From the NCBI GenBank assembly GCA_964415295.1, contig CAYPYN010000007.1, positions 62,001-126,000 on the forward strand: DNA of 64,000 nt. The letters are read 5' to 3'. A program made the position numbers and the translations under genes. The stretch is from SB21 sp964415295 (GTDB taxonomy: Bacteria > CLD3 > SB21). Of the stretch, positions 54,103-62,114 are shown in pieces (position 1 is the first letter of the stretch; every line of letters starts with the position of its first letter). Under the pieces are notes generated by a model, which saw only the letters and a list, made by a program, of their open reading frames with translations, had not been told where the DNA came from and made no database searches.

Positions 54103-55029
54103 ATGAAAGTTAAATGCCCAAGATGTCAAACCGTTTCTGTGGTTGAGGACAAACAAACCGAGATAACTTCCTTTGTATTCGCCTGCCCTAATTGTACTCA
54201 GAAAATACGAGTACGGAAACCGGATTTGGCCAATACAAATACGGGTATACAAGTAAACGATACATCCGCCGGTCCGAATGAAACGGAGCAGTATGTTCTT
54301 CAGCGGGAATATTCAGCATTGGAATCGACTTCGGACAAGCTTGCCCCTAACTCTGTTGGCATCAATCGTTACAAAAAGATCATTTGGATACTTATCGCTG
54401 CGGGTCTTGCTGTCGCGGTTATCTTAGTGCTGACAAGTCGAAAGGATCCGTCGGCGAAAATGAAATCCGGCTTACCATTGTCTCCCTACTACGAAGGCAG
54501 TATTGGAGAGAAACTCAGTATTGCCATGATGTTAACGGAATCAAACGGAGTATTAAGCGGATCCTATTATTATAAGAACGTCGGCGTTCCTATCAGACTT
54601 GAGGGTAAAACAGATGAGAAAGGCAATGTATTTATCAAAGAGTATACTTCGAACGGCAAGAATACTGGAATATTTACAGGAAAAATCAGGCCGAACTATG
54701 GAATTGAGGGAACCTGGAGCACTCCGGATGGCTCCAGAACTTTTGCTTTTAATCTCTATAAAACAAATAGTTATGAACCTCCGTCGAGTTGGTTCGTATT
54801 CATGGCATCCTATCCTTCAGAAGGTAGGGAGGCAGCGATACAGAAAAAGGACTATTTGCAGACAAAAGGACTGCAGGCCCAGCTGATCAATAGCAGTGAT
54901 TACAGTAGGATGACAGCAAACCGGTGGCGAGTTGTTTTGGGGCCATATTATGATATCAAAGATGCAACGGAGGCTCAGAAAAGGGCAAGAGAAGTTGTTC
55001 CCGACGCATATGTAGGACCGGCAAATTAG
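54103..55029 (+). CDS. Zinc ribbon / TM / SPOR domain (paralogue 7)
   Basis: A 308-residue protein. Zinc ribbon (KVKCPRCQTVSVVEDK ... CPNCTQKIRVRKP), linker, membrane helix (~91-108, IIWILIAAGLAVAVILVL), a beta-rich middle domain (~125-220; LMLSP-like SIAMMLTESNGVLSGSYYYK) and a C-terminal SPOR-like domain (~225-308; SWFVFMASYPSEGREAAIQK ... RWRVVLGPYYDIKDATEAQK). SPOR domains bind glycan strands stripped of stem peptides at division sites, so this paralogue probably localises to the septum or to sites of wall remodelling. Confidence 0.82.
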   Translation: MKVKCPRCQTVSVVEDKQTEITSFVFACPNCTQKIRVRKPDLANTNTGIQVNDTSAGPNETEQYVLQREYSALESTSDKLAPNSVGINRYKKIIWILIAAGLAVAVILVLTSRKDPSAKMKSGLPLSPYYEGSIGEKLSIAMMLTESNGVLSGSYYYKNVGVPIRLEGKTDEKGNVFIKEYTSNGKNTGIFTGKIRPNYGIEGTWSTPDGSRTFAFNLYKTNSYEPPSSWFVFMASYPSEGREAAIQKKDYLQTKGLQAQLINSSDYSRMTANRWRVVLGPYYDIKDATEAQKRAREVVPDAYVGPAN

Positions 55030-55185
55030 AGTGCTTTTGCGAAAGGCGGTTGTTGTTGTGGATTATTTTGAATGTTGGTGAGCATTAGATATCTTGTGAT
55101 ATCGAGGTCAGAACTGCTTCGTGATGATCCATAACCTGAATGATACTCTTATGTGAACTCGAAAAGCAGGATAGGAGATACTGGT

Positions 55186-56055
55186 ATGAAATTCAAATGT
55201 CCAAAATGCGGAACTGTTCAACAGATCAGTAAGGAGGATCCCCGGATCTGTGATGGCTATGTAAACTGTCAGCAATGTGGAAAGAAGTTGAGAATCTTTA
55301 CTCCGGAAGAGAAAAAGACCAGACCGGAACCTTCTTTGACCCATCTAAACTTATCCCGGGTGAACACCGATCAAACGGAGACGGGTGTGCATTTGATTGA
55401 AACGACCCAAATCGAATCCAAGGTAAGCTTTTGGAATCTGCCGGTTGCCCGCATTGCATTTACAGTGGGTATTGTTGTCGCCGGTATTGTTATATATTTC
55501 ATAGTCCAGAATGGCGGGCCCATTGATGATGCCATGTCGTCAGCCATACGCGCGCGTGCAGAAGCTGAAAGGCGTCAGGCAGGTTTCTATGCAAAGGAAG
55601 CTTATTCTCACGGACTAGAGTTTCTATCCAAAGCCAATGAAATGAAGAACCGAGGCGATACAAAGGCACAACTCGAATATCTTCAAAAGGCAGGCAGAGA
55701 GTTTGAAAACGCATCAAGGTTATCTCAAGGGGAGCCAGCTGCTGTGATTCAGACAGTGAGAAGTTATTATCTTGCTGTGCAGCAGAAACGCGTTGATGAT
55801 GCCGTTAACATGTACTCTAGCCAAAAGAAGACAATCATCAAGCGCGAACTGATTCAAGCAGTGGCGACTGATACGGATTATTACACTTTTGATAAGATCG
55901 ACGTGACCTTAAAAGACAGTGATCACGCATCTACATATCTAATATTGAGACACAAAAAATATAGATTTCCGGAAGAAACTTGGGAAATCACAGTTGAACT
56001 TGTCAAAGAAAATGGGCAATGGATGATTTGGAGTTCACCAGGGAGGAAATTATGA
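55186..56055 (+). CDS. Zinc ribbon / TM / NTF2-like domain (paralogue 8)
   Basis: A 289-residue protein. A diverged zinc ribbon (KFKCPKCGTVQQISKED ... NCQQCGKKLRIFTP), linker, membrane helix (~93-112, ARIAFTVGIVVAGIVIYFIV), a short helical region that weakly repeats the shared outer domain (GGPIDDAMSSAIRARAEAER) and a C-terminal NTF2-like domain (~185-289; SYYLAVQQKRVDDAVNMYSS; WEITVELVKENGQWMIWSS). AGGAGATACTGGT precedes the chosen ATG. Its last bases overlap the start of the deacetylase gene, so the two are co-translated. Confidence 0.78.
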   Translation: MKFKCPKCGTVQQISKEDPRICDGYVNCQQCGKKLRIFTPEEKKTRPEPSLTHLNLSRVNTDQTETGVHLIETTQIESKVSFWNLPVARIAFTVGIVVAGIVIYFIVQNGGPIDDAMSSAIRARAEAERRQAGFYAKEAYSHGLEFLSKANEMKNRGDTKAQLEYLQKAGREFENASRLSQGEPAAVIQTVRSYYLAVQQKRVDDAVNMYSSQKKTIIKRELIQAVATDTDYYTFDKIDVTLKDSDHASTYLILRHKKYRFPEETWEITVELVKENGQWMIWSSPGRKL

Positions 56056-56795
56056 ATATGACATGGTTTATGATCTCGACAATTGTTCTATTGATATCTT
56101 GTTCGACAAAGAAAGAAGGTGCTGAGCAGGCGGGGCGAATTAATACTGATTCCACACTGAGTACACAGCGTGTTGTACAACGCCGTGGCATCATTGAGCG
56201 TTTACCGGGCAAAGATTCGCTGATCGCGTTGACGTTTGACGCATGTGAAACGAAAACGCCATCTCATTTTGATTCGACCATTCTGAATTACCTGTTGAGG
56301 AACGAAATACCGTTTACGGTATTTCTTGGAGGCAAGTTTGCCACACGTAATTCGAACGAAGTGCGAGCGCTTGCACAGTTCTCATTTGTTGAAATTGAGA
56401 ACCATTCAGTTAATCACTACGAACACATGGAAAAACTGGATTCCGCCATGGTCATTAAAGAGGTTCTCGATAATGAAGAATTGATCTATTCCATTTCAGG
56501 TCGCAGGACAAAATACTTTCGTTTTCCGGCCGGTAACTATGATGTAAAAACGCTGAGGTTGATTGAAGATCTAGGTTATGCGGTAGTACATTGGACATTT
56601 CCAAGTGGTGATCCCGACAAAAAAGTGACACCGGTGAAACTTCAGGATTGGGTTATCTCTAAGTCACGTCCAGGGAATATTCACATTTTTCACATTAACA
56701 GACGTGGATATAGTACAGGGAAGGCCCTTCCGGTTATAGTCACTTCTTTGAAAAAAAGAGGTTATCGATTTGTAAAGCTTGATGAGGCGCTTTAG
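56052..56795 (+). CDS. Polysaccharide deacetylase lipoprotein
   Basis: A 247-residue lipoprotein (MTWFMISTIVLLISC, lipobox Cys ~17) with a NodB-type deacetylase domain. Seen: the first motif as SLIALTFDACETKT (Asp-Ala in place of the usual Asp-Asp), the metal-binding HS..H group in EIENHSVNHYEHM, and RFPAGNYDVKTLRLIEDLGY then VHWTF. These enzymes remove N-acetyl groups from peptidoglycan or chitin-like sugars in the envelope. GGGAGG lies just before the ATG, and the start overlaps the end of paralogue 8. Loss of the second Asp in the first motif is seen in active family members, so activity is uncertain. It fits a wall-remodelling role for the cluster. Confidence 0.88.
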   Translation: MNMTWFMISTIVLLISCSTKKEGAEQAGRINTDSTLSTQRVVQRRGIIERLPGKDSLIALTFDACETKTPSHFDSTILNYLLRNEIPFTVFLGGKFATRNSNEVRALAQFSFVEIENHSVNHYEHMEKLDSAMVIKEVLDNEELIYSISGRRTKYFRFPAGNYDVKTLRLIEDLGYAVVHWTFPSGDPDKKVTPVKLQDWVISKSRPGNIHIFHINRRGYSTGKALPVIVTSLKKRGYRFVKLDEAL

Positions 56796-56892
56796 GATTT
56801 AGATTGAGGTCATTGGTTTACATAAGATCGATTATGCGACACAGGTAAACAACTGATATTATTGAATATGAAATGCATCGGTACAGTCTTTT

Positions 56893-57381
56893 TCAGTTGA
56901 GTTTTTTCACAAGCTCCATGATACGCATATAAATGTGCTCGCTGACCACATTTGCTTCCAGGAGGACTGAGGTAGATACATTCTTCAATTTCTGACGAAA
57001 TAACTCTATGTGGTCTTTTGGGCGCTTCAATTCGTTATCGAGATCAAAAGAGCATTCAATGTGTTCGTTTGCAAGTAATTTTCCCTCGGTGAATCCTGCC
57101 GGCTGACGAATTTCGATATCAAGCTCAATAGTGACCGATGATCCGTTTTCAATTTTCTTGAAATTTCTTATCCACAAAGCATACTCGGCCCCGATTTCTG
57201 TCACGCTCGCCCATTCCGACTTTAGCAACAAGATTTCTGTACCAATCTTTATGTGGTACAATTTGGCTTTTTCCGCCCACTTCGACTTTACATCGAAAAA
57301 TATCTTTCCTTGATCCTGAGCGGCTGCAGACGCCAAACAAATTACCGTCAGCAGAAATAAAAAAATACTCCGCCTTGTCAT
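56893..57381 (-). CDS. Secreted hypothetical protein
   Basis: A 162-residue protein with a signal peptide (MTRRSIFLFLLTVICLASAA, cleavage near AAAQD) and AAGGAGG before the ATG, the best ribosome site in this part of the element. The mature part alternates charged and hydrophobic residues (VKSKWAEKAKLYHIKIGTEI; NGSSVTIELDIEIRQPAGF) and is probably a beta-sandwich followed by helices. The family is not recognised. It is on the opposite strand to the cargo and convergent with the deacetylase gene. Confidence 0.72.
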   Translation of the reverse strand: MTRRSIFLFLLTVICLASAAAQDQGKIFFDVKSKWAEKAKLYHIKIGTEILLLKSEWASVTEIGAEYALWIRNFKKIENGSSVTIELDIEIRQPAGFTEGKLLANEHIECSFDLDNELKRPKDHIELFRQKLKNVSTSVLLEANVVSEHIYMRIMELVKKLN

Positions 57382-57572
57382 ATCGGCCTCCTTATGAATC
57401 TATGTTAAGTGATTTCAAATCACGAATTGTTCTAACTATTTTTCTGATCAAATTAATATCCGGTCCACCGGGAACACGTTTAAGTAACATTCGACCATAC
57501 TGATTCTGATAGGATGGATCCGAGCGAAGTTCCTTGCTAGCCTTTCTTTTATGTCTGGAGACAGCTTGCGAA

Positions 57573-57593
57573 AATTGGTTTGAGAAACCAATT
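57573..57593 (-). terminator. Hairpin after the 57604 gene
   Basis: AATTGGTTT/AAACCAATT with a three-base loop, 11 bases downstream of the minus-strand stop; the T-run after it on the minus strand is short (TTTT). Confidence 0.55.
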
Positions 57594-57603
57594 GTTGTTT
57601 TTG

Positions 57604-58761
57604 TTATTTAAGGATTTCAAATATTTTTAATTTGTCCATATTGTAAATTATACTGTCCGCATTAACGAGTAGCTGAATAATGAAGACAATTATTGGAAAT
57701 ATGTTAAAAGATAAGAACCTGACCATTATCGAAGTGTTAAACGGCCATACTGGCATTTTCTCTGCGATCTTGTACATATTGTCAATTATCTCAAGTGCTT
57801 TATTTTTGCTCATGAGTTCGTTTTCCCAATTCTCATCATTCATCTTCTCTAGTAATTTGTTATTTAGTTGGTCATATTTTTGACTGAGTTTTTTCATGAT
57901 ACTTGTTTTTGTTTCATCCATTGCCTTGTGAACTACGCTCAATGGAAAGAAAAATACAAAAACCGAAAGGGGCAAGAAACCGAATACTCCTAAGTAAAAG
58001 CCTGGAGTTAAGTAGTCCCAGGATACATATTGTACACCCAACGCTAGAATAAAAGGAATCAACATATAAGTATATGAGAGAGACAGTTTTCCTAAACTTC
58101 TTAGACCTCCAGCACCATCAGGAGACAATGGTTTAACCCTTAGTAGATCTCTTTCAACCAGTTTTTTTGTTATCCTTATTTGAAAATACACTAATGTAAC
58201 AAACCGCATGATTATGGCCGGAAGAATAAATCCAAGGACAAAGAACAGGTGTATGGAAACTAAGGTAAACACAAACGGATAATCCAGCGAATCCCACCCA
58301 CTTTCTCTCCTTATAATCGAAGATATATTTGATGCTACAGCAGCCATTCCAAGAACATATTGAACAATGTTGCGTGTTATCGGTGATCTCTGAATAGCAG
58401 AGGTGTTTTCCTTTACTAGTTCCCGCAGCTCTAACTCAACATTGGGCTTACAAAAGAAAAATATGTCCTCTAAGAACAATCGATATTTCCTCATTACGTT
58501 GTGAAGCAACAACAATAATGACGGGACAATTATCAAGACATAAGTAATATATAGATGATCCTCCAACATCCCCACCGGTTTACCGGGTATGAATACAATG
58601 CCCTCAACAACGCTGAGAACGAATGCACTTAATGGTAGTGTTAGGAATAGAACAGCCAAAATTAATACTTTTCTGTACAAACGAGTATTGCTTGAGAGCA
58701 GGAAAGTAAGAACCCGATTGTCAACATACAGTTCTCTAATATCTACCGATAGTTTTCCCAT
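57604..58761 (-). CDS. Polytopic membrane protein
   Basis: A 385-residue protein with about seven membrane helices (VLILAVLFLTLPLSAFVLSV; YITYVLIIVPSLLLLL; FVFTLVSIHLFFVLGFILPA; YMLIPFILALGVQYVSW; FYLGVFGFLPLSVFVFFFPL; FLSFNIFPIIVFIIQLLV) and a cytoplasmic helical loop before the last (KTSIMKKLSQKYDQLNNKLL). The second Met (58761) is chosen because GAGG lies six bases before it; the first Met is only three bases from that site. It follows the YdjM-like gene by about 18 bases on the same strand. The family is not recognised. Confidence 0.7.
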   Translation of the reverse strand: MGKLSVDIRELYVDNRVLTFLLSSNTRLYRKVLILAVLFLTLPLSAFVLSVVEGIVFIPGKPVGMLEDHLYITYVLIIVPSLLLLLHNVMRKYRLFLEDIFFFCKPNVELELRELVKENTSAIQRSPITRNIVQYVLGMAAVASNISSIIRRESGWDSLDYPFVFTLVSIHLFFVLGFILPAIIMRFVTLVYFQIRITKKLVERDLLRVKPLSPDGAGGLRSLGKLSLSYTYMLIPFILALGVQYVSWDYLTPGFYLGVFGFLPLSVFVFFFPLSVVHKAMDETKTSIMKKLSQKYDQLNNKLLEKMNDENWENELMSKNKALEIIDNMYKIAEKMPVWPFNTSIMVRFLSFNIFPIIVFIIQLLVNADSIIYNMDKLKIFEILK

Positions 58762-58779
58762 AGGCATCCCTCGTGTTTA

Positions 58780-59697
58780 TTATTTGTCAATTAGGTCAAA
58801 AGAGGTCGTTTCATACGATTGAATAACATGGCAACTATCGACTTCGATGGTTAGCCGGTAATTCAGCTTCGAATACGCAAGATTATAGCACTGAAAAGTA
58901 CTGTCGTTGAGTTTGCTTATTGCAGGATACCTTGCATAGTTAAGAAATATTCTCAATATCTCATTGTTTTTAAAGTCGTTATAAACCATACTATCCGTCA
59001 AAACCGTTAATGTTTCTGCTTCAGAAACGCTGTTGAGCAAAATTAATTTACCGTCAGAATTAATCAATCCCTTCCATCTCCAAAATGTTTTTGGAATCAC
59101 GTCTATTTGTAAAGTGTCAGGTTCCCGAAATTGTCCGGCAAACAAATGACGGTGGAGGTTTTTGTTAGCTATGACAAAAGACAAATACCCACAATAACCA
59201 ATTAGAATAATCGCTATCACTTTATGATCATATCTTTTCTTCCCAACGATCAATATGACGACAAGTGCAGCTATTGACATCAATGATGTAACGGGGTCAA
59301 AATCGTGCAGCAAATCAACTGAACATCTGTAATTTGACAACGGGTAAAAAAGTGGCACACCATAAGGAGTCAAAATGTCTAATGTAATATGGCTGAAAAA
59401 TCCTAACACCTGAATAAGGAGTATTTCTTTTGTATTTATACCTTGAAAACACCTAATCCTAATATTACATGAAAGAATGGTCACTGAAAGAATCAACGGC
59501 GCAATTACGACAAGAGAGTGAGACCAGACCCTGTGATATTTCAAGTACGCAAGACTTCCTGCGCTCCCAGACCACATTAGATCAATATCACAAATTACTG
59601 AAAACAAAATGCCCAGGAATATGGTCTTATTAGAGATTTTTCTGATTGTCACATAGGAATTGAAGACTCCCATGCCCAAATGATCAATAATTATCAT
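58780..59697 (-). CDS. YdjM/DUF457-like membrane protein
   Basis: A 305-residue membrane protein. The N-terminal half has the YdjM (DUF457) pattern: IDHLGMGVFNSYVTIRKISN, CDIDLMW, and HRVWSHSLVVIAPLILSVTI, where the HRxxSHS motif and the preceding Asp residues resemble a metal site; GYCGYLSFVIANKNLHRHLF follows in a later helix. The C-terminal ~95 residues are an extra domain after the membrane region. Members are called metal-dependent hydrolases or phospholipase-like, but no activity has been proven for most. It is in a two-gene minus-strand operon with the 57604 gene. Confidence 0.75.
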   Translation of the reverse strand: MIIIDHLGMGVFNSYVTIRKISNKTIFLGILFSVICDIDLMWSGSAGSLAYLKYHRVWSHSLVVIAPLILSVTILSCNIRIRCFQGINTKEILLIQVLGFFSHITLDILTPYGVPLFYPLSNYRCSVDLLHDFDPVTSLMSIAALVVILIVGKKRYDHKVIAIILIGYCGYLSFVIANKNLHRHLFAGQFREPDTLQIDVIPKTFWRWKGLINSDGKLILLNSVSEAETLTVLTDSMVYNDFKNNEILRIFLNYARYPAISKLNDSTFQCYNLAYSKLNYRLTIEVDSCHVIQSYETTSFDLIDK

Positions 59698-60319
59698 TCT
59701 CTGAATTGAGAGATTGTTAATTTAAAAGATGTTTCAATAGGATGTTTCGTACTCTTTTTTATGCGATAAACCAAATCGTGAGACAATATGAGCTCACATT
59801 AGATGGGATCGCTTTTCGTTGATATCACTTTGTTGTAATCACCAAGGTAATTTGAAATTCCTCCGAATGTGCCGTCCGCATCATCCTCAACCTCTCGTAG
59901 AATTCGACATGTTAATCTGGCCAAGCCTTGAGTTCTTACTAACAATTTTTTTTGTTTTAGACCGCTGCATCTACACCACTTATCCTTTTGTACATAATCC
60001 TGGCCGTCCTAAAACATGTAGCAACACCCATGAGCCTGATAGTTGCACAACCTACAAATTCGAATTTCATTAACGGTTCCCAAATTATTTTAAAGAGATT
60101 CGTAAGTCAAAAGACTGATATGCGAAAATAAATATACAGAATGAAGATGAAGAATAGCAAGACTCGTTTTTTGTATTTTTTGATATTTGTTCTTTTCAAT
60201 AGCATACGTCATACCTAAATTTAAAACGTAGATTTACTTTCAAGGTAAGTGCAGTCATTCAACGTGTTATTATATAGCTTAAGCAACCGGAGCAGCGTCA
60301 TTTTAAATGGAGGATTAAA
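59698..60319. other. AT-rich non-coding tail of the element
   Basis: About 620 bases with no convincing gene. It is very A/T-rich, with T tracts near 59945-59955 and 60165-60180. A start-like GGAGGATTAAA at 60308-60318 belongs to the next small gene. No IS, repeat array or terminator pair was seen. Confidence 0.5.
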
Positions 60320-60544
60320 ATGGAATTAGAAAACAAGAAAGATTTGGAGTTTCGGGGAAAACCATCGGAAGATGTAGCCCAAGTTGCTTCATTCACCAGT
60401 TATGATTTGTTTCTATCTCGCCGTGAGGATTGCGTTTATGTTTATCCTATGTTTGAAATGGTGGTCTTAAAAAAACACAACACTCTAATACTCCAAAGTC
60501 CGCTTTTTCTTATAGATGCCACATCTTGTATTATGCAGTTTTAA
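60320..60544 (+). CDS. Possible small protein near the right end
   Basis: A 74-residue frame (start MELENKKDLEFRGKPSEDVA, end LFLIDATSCIMQF) with a good GGAGG ribosome site eight bases upstream. The family is not recognised. No terminator follows. The ribosome site is the main support. Confidence 0.45.
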   Translation: MELENKKDLEFRGKPSEDVAQVASFTSYDLFLSRREDCVYVYPMFEMVVLKKHNTLILQSPLFLIDATSCIMQF

Positions 60545-60834
60545 CATGGCCAGATTTCTAAGCATCTCTTCTAAGATCACTAACGAGCATGTCCGCATAT
60601 TATTAAGAATTATTCTCTATATATTTAGTTAATCAGGCGCGGACAGCAATTATTCTATTTTTTATTTTATTTTGGATTCATTTTTTGTAGCTTCATTATA
60701 AGAGAATTAGCCGTTTGTTTAACTGCCATTAACACAATAGGAAATCGTGTTCGCAGTGTTCAATCAAGTCTTCACTGTGACTATACGGGTAGGTAAGTAA
60801 ATGTTTCTAATAAGGAGAGTAGTGGAGTGTATGT

Positions 60835-60896
60835 GTTTGCTAAACCGCCGTACGGTTGTAAAGCTGTACCGGGAGTTCGAATCTCCCCTTCTCCGC
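60835..60896 (+). repeat. attR, 62-bp direct repeat
   Basis: Exact copy of 14096-14157. Upstream bases (GGAGAGTAGTGGAGTGTATG at 60814-60833) loosely resemble the 5' half of tRNA-Ser, including an acceptor strand that could pair with CTTCTCC, but the anticodon stem is broken, so no tRNA gene is called here. The 290 bases before it (60545-60834) hold no gene. Confidence 0.95.
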
Positions 60897-60907
60897 GAGT
60901 AATTAAG

Positions 60908-60935
60908 AGCTCAGAAATTATTTTCTGAGCTTTTT
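60908..60935 (+). terminator. Terminator just outside the element
   Basis: AGCTCAGAAA/TTTCTGAGCT stem with a four-base loop and T5; probably the original tRNA-Ser(GCT) terminator of the chromosome, now separated from the tRNA by the insertion. Confidence 0.85.
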
Positions 60936-61013
60936 GTTTAAAAAAAACACCTTGTCTTTGAACTTGATCCCGCTTACCTTTTAATAGCGAATCCACTTCA
61001 AAAAAACGTCGGT

Positions 61014-61502
61014 ATGAGAACTCTCTTCTTCCAATTTTGGACCATTGCTATTGCGAGTCTACTCTGCAGCATGACTTTCAACGGTTTCAGGTCTAACGGG
61101 CTCGCGTTGATAAGAAAACCGGAGGTGAAGCAAGCTTACCACAGGATGGAAACGCAGGATCCGAAAAAGAGCAAACAGCTGTCGCTGGATGAAGCGTTCA
61201 CGCTCTTTAAGACCAAAGCCGCTCTTTTTGTCGATGCGCGACAGGAAGTTCTATATAAGATGGCCCATATCAAAGATGCCGACTGGATCTATCACGAAGG
61301 TGCCAAAGATAATCCAAAACTGAAAGATATCGCCAAGGATCGGTTAATGATCGTTTATTGCGGAGGCGCGAAGTGTGAACAGGCCGAGCATCTGGTAGAT
61401 CAACTGGAAGAAGCCGGTTTCACCAATGTTTTCGTTTTCCCCGGCGGTATGGATGAATGGCGTGCGGCCGGTTACCCCATCGACGAACATCACAAGCGTT
61501 AA
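61014..61502 (+). CDS. Rhodanese-like domain protein
   Basis: A 162-residue protein. An N-terminal hydrophobic segment (IAIASLLCSMTFNGF) could be a signal or anchor. The rhodanese domain (~60-160) has LFVDARQEVLYKMAHIKDAD and the active-site loop VYCGGAKCEQAEHL with the catalytic Cys, then VFPGGMDEWRAAGYPI. Rhodaneses transfer sulfur. It is the first of two tandem rhodanese genes followed by a MauE/DoxX gene, a pairing suggesting a periplasmic or membrane redox function. It is the first gene of the right flank. Confidence 0.85.
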   Translation: MRTLFFQFWTIAIASLLCSMTFNGFRSNGLALIRKPEVKQAYHRMETQDPKKSKQLSLDEAFTLFKTKAALFVDARQEVLYKMAHIKDADWIYHEGAKDNPKLKDIAKDRLMIVYCGGAKCEQAEHLVDQLEEAGFTNVFVFPGGMDEWRAAGYPIDEHHKR

Positions 61503-61528
61503 TTCCAAAACAGAATATTCATGATGTG

Positions 61529-61555
61529 AGCTCGGATCATCGTCTGAGCTTTTTT
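61529..61555 (+). terminator. Rho-independent terminator
   Basis: AGCTCGGAT/GTCTGAGCT stem with two wobble pairs, then T5, between the two rhodanese genes. Confidence 0.75.
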
Positions 61556-61592
61556 CTTGTCTCTTTCCGTTCGTAATCCTATTTTGTCGGTG

Positions 61593-62114
61593 ATGATGAA
61601 GAGAACCATTGTTCAATTGGCAATTATTCTTTCGGGCAGCCTTCTGATGGGCGCCTTGTACAATCAATTTAATACCGATGCGGTTTCTGTTTTTCCGGAG
61701 CCGGAGAATTCTCCGTCTTTAGGAACCCGGTCGCCGTTGTCGGCAAAAGAGATTCTTTCGAAAGGATCGGGGACGCTGACTTTGCCGGAAGCTCTGGTTC
61801 TATTCGAGGACAAAGCGGCCGTATTTATTGATGCCCGGCCGCCGTCGTTCTACCAGGTGGAACATATCAAAGATGCTGTTTCCGTTTATTACAAAACCGC
61901 TGGACTCAATCCATTGTTAGACAAACTTGCAAAGAACGATCCATACGTGGTCTATTGCAAAGGACCGAACTGCAATCAAGCTCAGTTGCTTATAGGAACC
62001 ATGCAAAAGGCCGGGTTTACAAAACTTTTTCTTTATCCGGGCGGGATCCAGGAATGGCGATTGGCCCGGTATCCGATGGGTGGCAAGTCCGCAGAGGTGA
62101 ATCATGTGGAATAA
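61593..62114 (+). CDS. Rhodanese-like domain protein (second copy)
   Basis: A 173-residue protein with an N-terminal membrane or signal segment (RTIVQLAIILSGSLLMGALY), a linker and a rhodanese domain (~75-165): VFIDARPPSFYQVEHIKDAV, the loop VYCKGPNCNQAQLL with the catalytic Cys, and LYPGGIQEWRLARYPMGG. It is clearly a duplicate of the 61014 gene; the loop in both is C-x4-C. Its end overlaps the start of the MauE/DoxX gene by 11 bases, so the two proteins are co-translated and probably work together. The second of two adjacent Met codons (61596) is an alternative start. Confidence 0.85.
   Translation: MMKRTIVQLAIILSGSLLMGALYNQFNTDAVSVFPEPENSPSLGTRSPLSAKEILSKGSGTLTLPEALVLFEDKAAVFIDARPPSFYQVEHIKDAVSVYYKTAGLNPLLDKLAKNDPYVVYCKGPNCNQAQLLIGTMQKAGFTKLFLYPGGIQEWRLARYPMGGKSAEVNHVE

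Larger units (their letters stand above)
14096..60896. mobile_element. 46.8-kb integrative element in tRNA-Ser(GCT)
   Basis: Boundaries are an exact 62-bp direct repeat of the tRNA-Ser(GCT) 3' part (14096-14157 and 60835-60896). A tyrosine recombinase gene starts 139 bases inside the left end and points inward, the standard layout for tRNA-targeting elements. Inside are replication genes (RepA-like ATPase, primase-polymerase/helicase), a single-strand annealing protein, RmuC and about 30 kb of cargo. The interior looks more AT-rich than the flanks. I see no relaxase, type IV secretion, capsid, portal or terminase gene, so it is not a recognisable ICE or prophage. It may be an integrating plasmid or a satellite mobilised by something else. 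Confidence 0.92.

Noticed and set aside
27895..56795. A named anti-phage defence system
   Set aside because: No restriction, CRISPR, CBASS, Zorya or similar core gene was recognised; VWA and Hsp70 domains alone are not enough. It could still be a new defence or conflict system, but the sequence does not show this.
59819..60073. 84-residue reading frame in the AT-rich tail
   Set aside because: It starts at TTG with no ribosome site and has residue use unlike coding sequence nearby.
14096..60896. Prophage or conjugative element
   Set aside because: No capsid, portal, terminase, tail, relaxase or type IV secretion gene could be recognised, so only a generic integrative element is claimed.
60814..60896. 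A functional tRNA-Ser gene
   Set aside because: Only the 3' part is intact; the anticodon stem does not pair and the D arm is too short.
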